Part shown: positions 26,267-35,666 of the stretch, piece by piece
Layout of the letters: each line of letters begins with the position of its first letter
Position numbering within the stretch: position 1 is the first letter of the stretch
Source: Robertmurraya massiliosenegalensis JC6
Lineage (GTDB): Bacteria; Bacillota; Bacilli; Bacillales; Cytobacillaceae
DNA length: 64,000 nucleotides
Direction: 5' to 3'
Assembly: GCF_000311725.1 (NCBI RefSeq)
Contig: NZ_HE978511.1
Location: 584,441 to 648,440, forward strand
Notes under the pieces: generated by a model
What the model saw: the letters and a program-made list of their open reading frames with translations, nothing else
Told to the model about the DNA's origin: nothing
Databases searched by the model: none
Translations under genes and position numbers: made by a program

Positions 26267-26506
26267 TTGTCGAACATCACCATCTACACTCAACCAGATT
26301 GTCCACCATGTGAGATTGCCAAGCTATTTTTAAATGAATATGGCTTCACATATGAGCTCAAGGACATTAAAAAAGATAATAAAGCTCGTAATGAGCTTAT
26401 AAATAAGTATCAATCCTATTCGACACCAACCTTTGTCATTAACGGCGAAACCGTCATAACAGGATTTGAAATTGAAAAACTAAAAGAGGCATTGAACATT
26501 GAATAA
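26267..26506 (+). CDS. Glutaredoxin-like (NrdH-type) redox protein
   Basis: A 79-residue thioredoxin-fold protein with an N-terminal active site CPPC (residues 12-15), the cis-Pro segment STPTFVINGE and a C-terminal ITGFEIEKLKEAL helix. Such proteins reduce disulfides, often using thioredoxin reductase, bacillithiol or mycothiol systems. Start is TTG 26267 with GGAGGAG 8 bases upstream. It stands alone on the plus strand between the sigma gene and a repeat element, which begins 8 bases after its stop codon. Confidence 0.9.
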   Translation: MSNITIYTQPDCPPCEIAKLFLNEYGFTYELKDIKKDNKARNELINKYQSYSTPTFVINGETVITGFEIEKLKEALNIE

Positions 26507-26514
26507 ATAAGAAA

Positions 26515-26989
26515 GAGGCTGCGTCAAAAAGCCGGTGGTAACGACTTTTTGATTCTAGTTTGGAGTGTATTTATTCCCTCGCAGTAGGAGGAGCGGTATG
26601 AAAATATAACATAACAGGAAAAATTCCGCTTAATGAGCAACCAGCATGAAATAGAGCCGAAATAACAGGAAAAATTCCTGCTATTCCTTCAAAAAACGCC
26701 AAAATAAACGATTTTGCCTTCCATAAGCGGAAAATCTTCCGTTATTTCCCCTAAAAAGGGAGTCCATTGAGGAAATAACAGGAAAAATTCCGCTTAAGGG
26801 TAAGAGATGTTGAAGCAAAATAGGGTCTTTTTAGACAAAGCGAAAATCGATTGGATTCTTGAAGGCTAATTGGCGTTTCCCTCGATTTTTTTGTACGAGG
26901 AAAATCGAATACAAAATAGAGAAAGGTGAATTTGAGTACCCTCAGGATTCACCTTTCTCATGATTTGAAGCTAGTTATGTCCCAGCCTC
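26515..26989 (+). repeat. Dispersed palindromic repeat, full copy A
   Basis: A 475-base non-coding element that recurs at 46288-46756 with the same order of blocks: GAGGCTG end, a CGGTGGTAACGACTTTTTGATTCTAG-type block, arrays of GGAA-N4-TTCC palindromes (26611-26634, 26661-26687, 26722-26747, 26773-26797), a GAAAGGTGAATTTGAGTACC-type block containing its own hairpin, and a CAGCCTC end. The ends GAGGCTG and CAGCCTC are inverted repeats. No open frame in it looks coding. It marks the right border of the accessory block. Confidence 0.88.
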
Positions 26990-26996
26990 TTCATCT

Positions 26997-27239
26997 TCAC
27001 CAATATATAGCTGTAAAGACAATTAACAAAAGAACTAATAAAGCAAATGCGAGATACGTAATAAAAACTGGATTACGTTGATAAATACCTTCCTGCACTC
27101 TTCCAGGAATGGCTGTATCAAGTTCGCCCTTGAGCTTCTTTTGTGTTTTTGTCACAGCAAGTGTATACCCTAAGCCAAATAGAACGATTGCCACTGCAAT
27201 GATAGTTAAAATAAGCATATAGGTTGTCAATATTCTCAC
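26997..27239 (-). CDS. Small two-helix membrane protein
   Basis: An 80-residue hypothetical protein with two hydrophobic helices (about 8-28 and 58-78) joined by a charged loop containing KTQKKLKGELDT and RVQEGIYQRNP. The frame opens with GTG 27239; a TTG three codons later, behind AAGGGTG, is an alternative start. It lies just upstream of nothing on its strand (ykuI at 27307 reads toward it), so it may be the last gene of a ykuI transcript. I do not recognise the family. Confidence 0.6.
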   Translation of the reverse strand: MRILTTYMLILTIIAVAIVLFGLGYTLAVTKTQKKLKGELDTAIPGRVQEGIYQRNPVFITYLAFALLVLLLIVFTAIYW

Positions 27240-27306
27240 CCTTAAAGAATGTATTACTTTTAATATTCTCTACAGGCTGTATTATATTCGAGTTCATCTT
27301 ACCAAT

Positions 27307-28521
27307 TTACAACAATTCTAGATTGTCTAAAATGAATTCATAGGAAATATCTATAAATAAGAATTGTTTATCTTTTAAAGGATAAGAATAGGTCCGCACG
27401 CTTTCTCCTGTCTCAATATCACTGTACAAATCAGATAAAATCCCTTTCTTTTCTTTTGTCATTTTAAGAATATTTTCAAGAAAATAAGGTCTCCAGCTCC
27501 AATTTTTATGTAGATACTCCTGTTGCACGAGCCATTCACTATGACTTTTAAAAAGATTTGGGGATAATTGGAAACCGTTTTCGTCACAAATGTACAACCG
27601 AAAGGCGACATTCTCCATTTCTTTTCCTATTGCCTTCAATAATTCCTCATAATTCTCTATTTTACGATATTTTTGCAGCAGCTCAGATACAATTGTTTGG
27701 AATCCTTGGGTTTGTTCAAAAAGTGCCTCTAATTTTTTCTTTTCACTATCAATAAATTGCTGACATTCGTTTTTTAATTTCTCCTTTAAAATATCACTTT
27801 CCACAAATTCAGCATTCGGTTTTTGCAAATAAAAGCCTTGATAATATCTGCCACCGTTTTTCCAAGCATACTGCAGTTGGTACACCATTTCGATATTTTC
27901 AAATAAAAGTGTCGCACCAATTTTCCTTGCCAATAAGGAATAGGAATAAATAATATCCTGAAAACTAGGAGCAAGCCTTGTTGATCTTAACGCTTGTAGA
28001 TCGACCTTTAATATATTGGGTGAAATAAGCCCGATTAAATCGATTTGGTGGCTATTATCCCCAAGCTTATCAAAGGCGATCTTAATTCCGTATGTTTTAA
28101 AGTAATTGATTAAATGCCCTATTCTTTCTGCATCATCTAAATGCTTATGAAAAGAAATTTCAATTACGATTCTCTCTATGCTGATCCCCTTCTTATCAAA
28201 TTCAAGAAGAAGCTTAAGTAACTCTTCCTCTTCATCATATAATAGTAAATCAGCATCGCGATTTACAAAGAGCATGATCTCTTCATCAAGTGCTATTGAT
28301 TGTTCAAGGGCTTTTCTTAAGACAGTATTATCAAGCTCCAGACGGTATTCCTCTGGAATGCTTTCATCTAGAAAAAATGGACCAAGACTAACATGTTCAT
28401 CATCCGTTTTAAATCTCCCCAAAATTTCATAACCAATTACACGATGTTCATCAGCACTGAATATCGGTTGGAAGAATGGAACTACATTTTCTAAATTTGT
28501 TAAGATATCCAATGCATCCAT
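27307..28521 (-). CDS. ykuI: EAL-domain c-di-GMP-binding protein YkuI
   Basis: Ortholog of B. subtilis YkuI, whose crystal structure shows an EAL domain plus a C-terminal PAS-like domain and bound cyclic di-GMP. Length 404 residues. The EAL motif appears as YEILGRF near residues 26-32, with NRD, ISFH, KVDLQAL and LFENIE following to about residue 240, then a coiled linker and the C-terminal domain (about 260-404, ending NWSWRPYFLENIL...). It probably works as a receptor or slow phosphodiesterase in c-di-GMP signalling. AAGGAGG precedes ATG 28521. In relatives it adjoins ykuJ; here it does not. Confidence 0.92.
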   Translation of the reverse strand: MDALDILTNLENVVPFFQPIFSADEHRVIGYEILGRFKTDDEHVSLGPFFLDESIPEEYRLELDNTVLRKALEQSIALDEEIMLFVNRDADLLLYDEEEELLKLLLEFDKKGISIERIVIEISFHKHLDDAERIGHLINYFKTYGIKIAFDKLGDNSHQIDLIGLISPNILKVDLQALRSTRLAPSFQDIIYSYSLLARKIGATLLFENIEMVYQLQYAWKNGGRYYQGFYLQKPNAEFVESDILKEKLKNECQQFIDSEKKKLEALFEQTQGFQTIVSELLQKYRKIENYEELLKAIGKEMENVAFRLYICDENGFQLSPNLFKSHSEWLVQQEYLHKNWSWRPYFLENILKMTKEKKGILSDLYSDIETGESVRTYSYPLKDKQFLFIDISYEFILDNLELL

Positions 28522-28836
28522 TTACATCCCTCCTTACAAAATAAACTGTCACCTTAGAGAAAATTATATCATGTTCCCACATAAGTGAATATTTCTGTTT
28601 TCATTATCTCAAACAACCTATCCTTCTTTTTCATCCTTTTTTTTGTTAATATTAAGTGTACAGTAAATCATTTCACACCTTTAGGTACTATAAATCACGC
28701 TTCTATCATATGATTTAGGACAAACTTTTCATTCAAAAAAACTGTTGATAGATTAAGATATTGCTTCACTACCTTTCGAAAAGGTGAAGCCAAGTTGTGA
28801 TGAACTCGGAATTTTCAAAGTTAGGTTGGTTTAACT
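28522..28836. other. Divergent promoter region of ykuI and ykuE
   Basis: 315 bases without a gene. An imperfect hairpin with arms GCTTCA...CCTTT (28763-28776) and AAAGG...TGAAGC (28780-28790) lies 46 bases ahead of ykuE, without a T tract. Nothing else stands out. Confidence 0.5.
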
Positions 28837-29703
28837 ATGTCCAAAAAAGTTTCAAGAAGGTCTTTTATCAAACGATTTCTAGGTACTGTTCTAACAGCAA
28901 TAGGGTTATCAGCAGGTGGTTATGCGTATGCTGGAAAAATTGAACCCAACCTACTAAAAATTAATAAGTATCGAATTCCACATCCCGATTTTCCAGCGGG
29001 ATTCAAGAGCTTAAAAATTGTACAATTTAGCGATACTCATTTAGGTTTTCAATACACATTGCAACAACTTCAAGAATTAATAGTCGAAATTAATAATCAG
29101 AAACCAGATATCCTTTTTTTCACTGGTGATTTACTAGACGAGCCCAATAAATATGGAGAGTTTGAACGAACGATTTCGATTTTAAAGGAGTTAGAAGCCC
29201 CGCTTGGAAAGTATGCTGTTTATGGAAATCATGATCATGGGGGATATGGTACAGATATTTATAAGAATATTATGGAAGAATCAGGATTTATCGTTATGTT
29301 AAATGAATCGATAAAAATAAGCAATGACGAAGATGCCATCTATTTACTCGGGATTGATGATGCCATGCTTGGCAGACCTGATATTCGTGAAGCGATCTCA
29401 AATGTACCTGATAATGCCTACAAAATCCTTCTATCTCATGCTCCTGATCTCGCAGATAGTGCTTCCAATTTTAATATTCAACTACAGCTAAGCGGTCATA
29501 GTCATGGCGGACAAATTCAAATTCCTTTTCTTGGTGCGTTAGTAAAACCTCCATATGGGGAAAAATACTATGAAGGATTTTACACAATTGGAGAACCATT
29601 TCCACTCACACTATATGTGAATAGAGGTTTAGGAACGACAAGACTTCCATTCAGGTTTCTTTCACCCCCTGAATTAACCGTTTTTACTCTTACTAGGGAG
29701 TAA
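28837..29703 (+). CDS. ykuE: Tat-exported metallophosphodiesterase YkuE
   Basis: A 288-residue metallophosphoesterase. The N-terminus is a twin-arginine signal: SRRSFIKRF at residues 5-13 followed by a hydrophobic stretch to about 30 and an A-x-A site (GYAYA), so the folded enzyme should be exported by Tat, as B. subtilis YkuE is. Metal-binding motifs are FSDTHLG (D-x-H), FTGDLLDEP (GD), YGNHDHGGYG (GNHD) and LSGHSHGGQIQIP (GH-x-H). It acts outside, likely at the cell wall, on an unknown phosphodiester. A clear terminator follows. Confidence 0.93.
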   Translation: MSKKVSRRSFIKRFLGTVLTAIGLSAGGYAYAGKIEPNLLKINKYRIPHPDFPAGFKSLKIVQFSDTHLGFQYTLQQLQELIVEINNQKPDILFFTGDLLDEPNKYGEFERTISILKELEAPLGKYAVYGNHDHGGYGTDIYKNIMEESGFIVMLNESIKISNDEDAIYLLGIDDAMLGRPDIREAISNVPDNAYKILLSHAPDLADSASNFNIQLQLSGHSHGGQIQIPFLGALVKPPYGEKYYEGFYTIGEPFPLTLYVNRGLGTTRLPFRFLSPPELTVFTLTRE

Positions 29704-29710
29704 TGATAAA

Positions 29711-29740
29711 GGACACTCATCATATCCGAGTGTCCTTTTT
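29711..29740 (+). terminator. Terminator of ykuE
   Basis: Arms GGACACTC (29711-29718) and GAGTGTCC (29728-29735) with a 9-base loop, then TTTTT. Confidence 0.9.
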
Positions 29741-29741
29741 C

Positions 29742-31862
29742 TTAATGAATGAAAATTTCCTCATTGCTATTAAATATATTGAATTCCACATCCTGAGCAC
29801 TTATTGGTCGGGAGAATAAATATCCCTGGCCTTTATGGCATTTTGCTCTCATGAGAAAATCAGCTTGCTCTTTTTCTTCGATTCCCTCAGCCACTACTTC
29901 GATTCCGAGACTGTTTGCTAAATGGATTATGGTTGTCGTAATCGCTGCATCTTTTTCGCTATTAATGACATCTCGAACGAACGATTGATCAATTTTTAGG
30001 ACATCAATGGGGAATTGCTTAATGTAATTCAAGGACGAATAGCCTGTCCCAAAATCATCAATCGATATCGTTACCCCAAGTTCTTTGAGACTTTTGAGAA
30101 TCGGCGATGTTTCTGCCGTATCTTGCATAGCCCCTTCAGTAATTTCGATCTCTAAAAGGGATGGTTTAATGTCATATTTACGAATTGACCCTTGTATCGT
30201 CTCAACCAGTTTAGGCTGTAAAAACTGTTTAGGTGAAATGTTTATTGCAATCTTTATCCCGCTTTTTCCTAACTCTGACCATGCTTTAATTTGCTTACAA
30301 GCTGTATCGATGACCCAATTTCCAATTGGAATGATGAGACCAGTATCTTCTGCCAATGGAATAAAATCGGCTGGTGAAATCATTCCTAGTTCTTTACTAT
30401 CCCAACGTATCAAAGCTTCAAAGCTCTTCACTTTCCCCGTTGAAAGATTGACCTGTGGTTGGTAGTACAGGATAAATTCATCACGAGCTAATGCCTTTCT
30501 TAAATGAGTCTCTAAAGAAACGATATGTGTTCCAGCTGAATTCATTTCTGTTCGATAAAACTGGAAATGAGCCTTTCCCCTTTCCTTAACACGAAAGAGT
30601 GCTTCATCGGCATTTTTTATAATCGTTTCCGCATCTTTCCCATCATGTGGATACATGCTTATCCCGATACTAGGTGAGATAAAATATTCTTGATAGTGTA
30701 GATAAAAGGACTTCGTAAAAAGGGAAAGAATTTTTTGAGCTAATAAAGTGGCCTCTTTTCTCGAGCCCTCAAACAGTATACTAAATTCATCTCCACCTAG
30801 GCGGAATACCTTTATATTCTCTTTGTTAAATTCACTGAGTCGTTCAGCTACTTGAATTAAAATTTGGTCTCCGGCAAGATGACCTAATGTGTCATTTAAG
30901 TACTTAAAACGGTCCAAATCAATCGAAAGTAAAGCAAACGTTCCTGTATTTTTATTTTCCTTAATCAGACATTCTAAATCATTTAATAATGCTCGTCGAT
31001 TATAAAGACCCGTTAGATGGTCATGGAACGCCATATATTTAATGGTTTCCGCATTTTGTGCTTGCTCAGAGATATCTCTTGTAATCACATAAACACCATT
31101 AATTTTTGAATTAATTACAATCGGAATCGTTTTAAGATGAGTCGTTATACTATACCCTTTCGAATGAATCAAGCGACAATCTAAAGATTCTAAAGCAGCC
31201 CCAGAAGCTACTGTTTGCTGAAATAATTCAGTGAATTTCTTAACATCTCCCTCAGGAATTAAATCAAAAAAAGACCGTTGAGTCATTTGTTTCTCAGCAT
31301 AGCCAGACAATTTTTGACCTGATGGGTTGACTTCTAAAATTTTCCCCTCTAATGATACTGTGAATACTCCATCTAATGTATGATCTACAATAGAACGATA
31401 TTTTTGCTCTGCTTTAATTAAACGATTTCGTTCTTCCACTAATTCTGTAACATCTCTTGTTACAGCAACAATGTATTTAATCTTATCATTCTCATCTCGA
31501 ACTGGTGTTAATAACGATTCTGTATAACCCATTCTCCCGTTAGGAAACATGATTTGGTCAGAGTAGGTAACCGATTCATTCTCAAAGTATACACGTTCAT
31601 AAGCCTTCTTAATTTCTATGTAACGCTCAAACGGAAGGACATCCTCCATTGATTTTCCAATCGGATCTCCAATTATCCCTGCGTACTGTAGTCCCATCTC
31701 ATTAACAAATAAATAATGAAACTCGGGACCCTCTTCTATCTTCATCACAAAAACCATATGTTTCACATAGTTGAAAATTAAATTATAGATCATTGATTCT
31801 ACTGTACTATCATCAGGTATTAAGATCACATTTTCCTTTGAATTCCTACGAACTGGCCCCAC
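29742..31862 (-). CDS. PAS-PAS-GGDEF-EAL cyclic-di-GMP signalling protein
   Basis: A 706-residue cytosolic protein: PAS domains at about 15-135 and 145-265, a GGDEF domain with intact FRLGGDEFSIL near 354, and an EAL domain with FEALIRW near 482 and later motifs DDFGTGYSSL and VVAEGIEE. Both catalytic signatures look complete, so it could make as well as degrade c-di-GMP, with one activity perhaps controlled by the PAS sensors. No membrane segments are seen. It resembles B. subtilis YkoW without that protein's MHYT membrane part. Start is GTG 31862 with GAGG 8 bases upstream. Confidence 0.9.
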   Translation of the reverse strand: MGPVRRNSKENVILIPDDSTVESMIYNLIFNYVKHMVFVMKIEEGPEFHYLFVNEMGLQYAGIIGDPIGKSMEDVLPFERYIEIKKAYERVYFENESVTYSDQIMFPNGRMGYTESLLTPVRDENDKIKYIVAVTRDVTELVEERNRLIKAEQKYRSIVDHTLDGVFTVSLEGKILEVNPSGQKLSGYAEKQMTQRSFFDLIPEGDVKKFTELFQQTVASGAALESLDCRLIHSKGYSITTHLKTIPIVINSKINGVYVITRDISEQAQNAETIKYMAFHDHLTGLYNRRALLNDLECLIKENKNTGTFALLSIDLDRFKYLNDTLGHLAGDQILIQVAERLSEFNKENIKVFRLGGDEFSILFEGSRKEATLLAQKILSLFTKSFYLHYQEYFISPSIGISMYPHDGKDAETIIKNADEALFRVKERGKAHFQFYRTEMNSAGTHIVSLETHLRKALARDEFILYYQPQVNLSTGKVKSFEALIRWDSKELGMISPADFIPLAEDTGLIIPIGNWVIDTACKQIKAWSELGKSGIKIAINISPKQFLQPKLVETIQGSIRKYDIKPSLLEIEITEGAMQDTAETSPILKSLKELGVTISIDDFGTGYSSLNYIKQFPIDVLKIDQSFVRDVINSEKDAAITTTIIHLANSLGIEVVAEGIEEKEQADFLMRAKCHKGQGYLFSRPISAQDVEFNIFNSNEEIFIH

Positions 31863-32447
31863 CTTACCAACCTCATTCCATTGAAAAGGTTTTTATATTC
31901 TTGAAGTATCTCTTTTCTATTTCAAGTAAAAAACCTTGTTGTCTCTATCTATCATTTTTTCTGAATTAATGCATTAGTATAATATATTATAGCATTTTTT
32001 AATTGTTTGAATCAATTTCAATATTAAGTTAAAAACATAGAAAAACGAACAATTCACCATTTAAATGGGGATCTTTTGCTAGAAAAATCGAAAAATATAA
32101 ATTATATTTAGAAAATTATTCGCTTCTGAATAGATTTCATGTTTTTCTTTTATCAAAGCTCTTTTCGCAAACATTATGGCTTTTGGATAGCAAAAGAGAA
32201 ACATAATGCCTGATTTAGGGAGAGAAAAGTGACGTCTCACACTTCATGTATAGTACTATAACCGTGATATACAGGGGAAAACCGGCTTCTGTTTTTTTAC
32301 AAATAACCACAATCTATCAATAAGTCATGAGATCTCTAGTTAGTTTTTCCAATATGAGAAGAATATATCAAACAGCATTTCCTTTTTTATGAAAAAAAGG
32401 GTATACTAATACAAGAAGAAAAATTAATTTTGAAAGGAGCAAGTATT
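31863..32447. other. Long AT-rich intergenic region ahead of kre
   Basis: 585 bases lie between the divergent GGDEF-EAL gene and kre. No credible reading frame is present. A TATACT at 32402-32407 could be the -10 box for kre; no good -35 is seen. Bases 32269-32300 form a weak hairpin (ACAG/CTGT with G-C pairs inside) ending in seven T and could close a small RNA, but support is poor. No c-di-GMP riboswitch core was found. Confidence 0.4.
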
Positions 32448-32915
32448 TTGAATCGGGATAGGAATTATTCTCCTCAATTGGACCCAACGATTGATAACCT
32501 CTCACAAGCAATCTTCACCGTAAACCGTCATGCTAAAACTGCTCCAAATCCAAAGTATCTTTATAAGTTAAAGCATGAAGCATTAAAAAAATTGTTAAAG
32601 GAAGGTAAAGCGAAAAAAATGGGTCTTCACTTTTCTAACAATCCAAAATATAGTCAACAGCAGTCTGATGTATTAGTTGTCTGCGGCAAATATTCTTTCC
32701 ACTTGCCTCCTTCAAAGAGCGATTTCACTCATTTACCTCATTTAGGAAAATTGGATAATAATGTCCGTAATCCAAGAGCACATCTTTCATTATCTGATGC
32801 GAAAAAATTGCTCTCACTATATACAGGATTAAAAGAAGATAATATCCAATTTAATCAAAAAAAGAAAAAGTATGAAAAACCAGTTTTTAAAAGACTCGGG
32901 GAAAATTACTTTTAA
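32448..32915 (+). CDS. kre: Kre (YkyB), regulator of competence factor ComK
   Basis: A 155-residue protein clearly orthologous to B. subtilis YkyB/Kre: it shares LQPT/LDPT..NLSQAIFTVNRHAKTAPNPKYLY-type N-terminal sequence, GLHFSNNPKYSQQQSDVLV, the HLPHLG segment and the C-terminus KPVFKRLGENYF. In B. subtilis Kre lowers comK mRNA stability and so tunes bistability of competence. Start is TTG 32448 with AAAGGAG upstream; the longer frame at 32430 begins inside that site. It is a single-gene unit closed by a terminator and faces cheV, as in B. subtilis. Confidence 0.92.
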   Translation: MNRDRNYSPQLDPTIDNLSQAIFTVNRHAKTAPNPKYLYKLKHEALKKLLKEGKAKKMGLHFSNNPKYSQQQSDVLVVCGKYSFHLPPSKSDFTHLPHLGKLDNNVRNPRAHLSLSDAKKLLSLYTGLKEDNIQFNQKKKKYEKPVFKRLGENYF

Positions 32916-32946
32916 GTACTATTAAAACCTCAAATAAAGATGATAA

Positions 32947-32975
32947 AACGATCCCATTGTAGAGATCGTTTTTTT
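32947..32975 (+). terminator. Terminator of kre
   Basis: Arms AACGATC and GATCGTT around a 10-base loop, then seven T; lies between converging kre and cheV. Confidence 0.88.
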
Positions 32976-32982
32976 ATATACA

Positions 32983-33888
32983 TTATAGGATAAGCTCATC
33001 GATGAGCAGTACTAATTCAGCAATTTCCGGTTTGCTCACCTGTCCGTTGGCTCCCACCATTTGACCCTTATGTCTGAGATCTTCAGTGATTAATGATGAA
33101 AAAATGATGACTGGCAACTTAGAAAGCTGCGCATGTTCTTTTATTCTTTTGGTTAGATGATGACCGTCCATTTGCGGCATCTCAATGTCTGTGATTACTA
33201 ATTGAACGGCCTCAGTCACATTTCTACCAGAGTCTAAAAGTGATTCTAAATAATTCAAGGCATCTCGACCATTTTCAAAGAATTCTACCTGTTGAAATCC
33301 CGCTTCAGAAAGGGTATCACTTAAAAGCTTTCGCAAAAGTGGTGAATCTTCTGCAACGAGTAATCTTTTTGTGGAACGCTCTCTTTCGCCTAATTTTTTG
33401 ATTTGCTGGACATTAATTCCCGACTCAGGATTAATTTCTACAACAATCTTTTCAAAGTCTAATAATAAAACCATGTCACCATGTAGTTTAACTACCCCAA
33501 TCACTTGACTATCTGCCCCTTGATACATTTCAGACGGCTTTTCAATTTGGTCCCATGAGATTCGATGAATTTGTGTCACTGTATGGACATGAAAGACCAC
33601 TTTTTGCTTATTGAACTCGGCCACGATAAATTTATCTTGAACAGGGTTAGTTGATTTTGGAAAACCTAGAGCTGTTGCTACATCTACTACAGGTAGAACC
33701 TCTCCTCTTAATTCGATAATTCCTTCTACAGTTGGGTGAGCATGTGGAATTTGTGTAATCGCAACAGGATTTATAATTTCTTTCACTTTTATCACATTGA
33801 TTCCAAATTTATTATTACCGATTGTAAATTCAACTATTTCTAATTCGTTCGTTCCACTTTCAAGTAATATCCCTTTGTTTGTATCCAT
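32983..33888 (-). CDS. cheV: Chemotaxis coupling protein CheV
   Basis: A 301-residue fusion of a CheW-like domain (about 10-150) and a response-regulator receiver domain (about 170-295). It couples chemoreceptors to CheA and, when phosphorylated, aids adaptation. The receiver has the acidic pocket (AEDSPLL), the phosphoacceptor Asp in VITDIEMPQMDG near residue 231 and the conserved Thr/Ser-Lys pair (FSSLI, SKPE). GTNELEIVEF at the N-terminus matches the B. subtilis protein. ATG 33888 is used; the frame extends 11 codons upstream without a better site. Neighbours kre and patA are conserved. Confidence 0.94.
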   Translation of the reverse strand: MDTNKGILLESGTNELEIVEFTIGNNKFGINVIKVKEIINPVAITQIPHAHPTVEGIIELRGEVLPVVDVATALGFPKSTNPVQDKFIVAEFNKQKVVFHVHTVTQIHRISWDQIEKPSEMYQGADSQVIGVVKLHGDMVLLLDFEKIVVEINPESGINVQQIKKLGERERSTKRLLVAEDSPLLRKLLSDTLSEAGFQQVEFFENGRDALNYLESLLDSGRNVTEAVQLVITDIEMPQMDGHHLTKRIKEHAQLSKLPVIIFSSLITEDLRHKGQMVGANGQVSKPEIAELVLLIDELIL

Positions 33889-34135
33889 TCTAGTTCTTCC
33901 TTCCTGTTTCATAAGTAACATATATGTATTACTATACCACGAAAAGAATAAAGAACTAATTCCATTTTTTAAGTAATTCGTAAAAATCGTGTTCTTTTTT
34001 TAGGCACAGCATCAAAAGAAAGATCATTATTGAGCATTATGTGAACATTTTAACGAACTTATAGACTTTTCTGGCGTTGAGGAATACAATTCAGGTGAAC
34101 AAAAAAGTAAAGGAATAAAAGAGGTGCTATTGTAA

Positions 34136-34339
34136 TTGAAGGGTACAGCCATTCTTTATAAAAAAGACCAGTCTCTTACCGTAATTGAAAATATCGATCA
34201 CACGGTTTTTAATGAAATTCAGAAACAATGTGGGTGTGAGCAGTGTACATGTAAATATGATAACAAAGTTGTCAATTTCGGCAATGTTTCTCCAGTATTT
34301 TGGCATGAAGAAGAAATTGATTGGGATTACGGATATTAA
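34136..34339 (+). CDS. Conserved small protein with CGCEQCTC cysteine cluster
   Basis: A 67-residue acidic protein of unknown function. Four cysteines are packed in CGCEQCTC (residues 32-39), which suggests metal or Fe-S binding, while the C-terminus FWHEEEIDWDYGY is aromatic and acidic. Start is TTG 34136; GAGGTG lies about 10 bases upstream. It is a single-gene unit with a strong terminator, between cheV and patA. I believe similar proteins occur in other Bacillus species but I know no name for them. Confidence 0.7.
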   Translation: MKGTAILYKKDQSLTVIENIDHTVFNEIQKQCGCEQCTCKYDNKVVNFGNVSPVFWHEEEIDWDYGY

Positions 34340-34362
34340 TCATTGAATATTTGATCTTTTCA

Positions 34363-34396
34363 CCTCCCCCTGCATAATAGCAGAGGGAGGTTTTTT
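34363..34396 (+). terminator. Terminator of the CGCEQCTC protein gene
   Basis: Arms CCTCCCCCTGC (34363-34373) and GCAGAGGGAGG (34380-34390), one mismatch, followed by TTTTTT. Confidence 0.9.
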
Positions 34397-34501
34397 ATTA
34401 TTAGTATGTTCAGCCCATCATTTCTGAGCTTAATCTTACTCTTTGATTACAAAATGTAGCTCATTTTGCTAAAATAGAGATCATATTGGAGGTTGAAAAT
34501 A

Positions 34502-35656
34502 TTGGAACATTTAATTAATGATAAAGTTAAAAATATTGAAATATCGGGGATCCGAAAGTTTTTCAATTTGGTTGCCGGAACGAAGGATATGATTTCTTTA
34601 ACAATTGGACAACCCGACTTTCCGACACCAGCGCATGTGAAAGAAGCTGGAAAAAAAGCAATTGAGCAAAACTTTACTTCCTATACCCATAATGCAGGAA
34701 CGTTAGAGCTTAGACAAGCCGCTGCACAATTTGTTTACGAAAAATATCAGCTACAATACAATCCTGAAACCGAGGTGATTACAACGGTTGGAGCGAGTGA
34801 AGCGATCGATATAGCCTTGCGAACCATACTAGAGGAAGAGTGTGAGGTGATCTTGCCCGGACCAGTATATCCTGGATATGAGCCAATCATTCGCTTATGT
34901 GGTTCAAAGCCCGTATATGCTGATACGACTAATAATCAATTTCGCTTAACTGCTGAGATCATCGAACCATACATAACAGAAAAAACTCGGTGTATCGTTC
35001 TTCCTTATCCATCAAACCCAACGGGGTCAAGTTTAACTAAGGAAGAGATTATCGATATTGCCGCTCTTTTAAAGGATAAAGAGATATTTATTTTAGCAGA
35101 TGAAATTTATAGTGAGCTTGTGTATGAGAGAGAGCATTTTTCAATTGGTACGGTGCTCAAAGAGAAGTCAATTATTATTAACGGTTTATCTAAGTCCCAC
35201 TCCATGACAGGTTGGAGAATTGGCTTTATATTCGCTCCTGAACATATTGCAAAACATATTCTTAAAGTACATCAATATAATGTTTCATGTGCCACTTCTA
35301 TTTCGCAAATTGCAGCAATTGAGGCATTAACAGTTGGGAAAGATGATGCACATGTAATGAAGGAAGAGTATTTAAAAAGAAGAGATTATATGTATGTACG
35401 ACTTCAAAAGATGAATCTAGATGTGGTCAAACCAGATGGAGCTTTTTACTTCTTTGTCAAATTACCATCTCCCTATTCAAGTTCTTTTGATTTCGCCCTT
35501 TCACTTGTTGAAAAAGTTGGTGTTGCGGTTGTCCCAGGTAGTGCCTTTTCACCATTGGGAGAAGGCTTTGTCCGTTTGTCCTTCGCCTACTCAATGGAAA
35601 CGATTGAAGAAGCAATGGATCGTATGGAACGATTTTTCAAGAAGGAAGAGATGTAA
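34502..35656 (+). CDS. patA: Aminotransferase A, PLP-dependent (PatA)
   Basis: A 384-residue class I/II aminotransferase orthologous to B. subtilis PatA, linked there to lysine/DAP-related metabolism as N-acetyl-LL-diaminopimelate aminotransferase candidate. The PLP lysine lies in INGLSKSHSMTGWRIGF, with LPYPSNPTG, ADEIYSEL and the C-terminal Arg of FVRLSFA also present. Start is TTG 34502, 9 bases behind GGAGG (34488-34492), giving MEHLINDKVKNIEISGIRKF, which matches the known N-terminus; the frame at 34493 opens inside the site. If the DAP role holds, this window carries three steps of the acetylase pathway (dapH, patA, dapL). Confidence 0.9.
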   Translation: MEHLINDKVKNIEISGIRKFFNLVAGTKDMISLTIGQPDFPTPAHVKEAGKKAIEQNFTSYTHNAGTLELRQAAAQFVYEKYQLQYNPETEVITTVGASEAIDIALRTILEEECEVILPGPVYPGYEPIIRLCGSKPVYADTTNNQFRLTAEIIEPYITEKTRCIVLPYPSNPTGSSLTKEEIIDIAALLKDKEIFILADEIYSELVYEREHFSIGTVLKEKSIIINGLSKSHSMTGWRIGFIFAPEHIAKHILKVHQYNVSCATSISQIAAIEALTVGKDDAHVMKEEYLKRRDYMYVRLQKMNLDVVKPDGAFYFFVKLPSPYSSSFDFALSLVEKVGVAVVPGSAFSPLGEGFVRLSFAYSMETIEEAMDRMERFFKKEEM

Positions 35657-35666
35657 ATGAAGATGA

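Noticed and set aside
32269..32300. Possible small-RNA terminator ahead of kre
   Set aside because: The stem is short and imperfect and no promoter for a small RNA was found, so it is not listed as a feature of its own.
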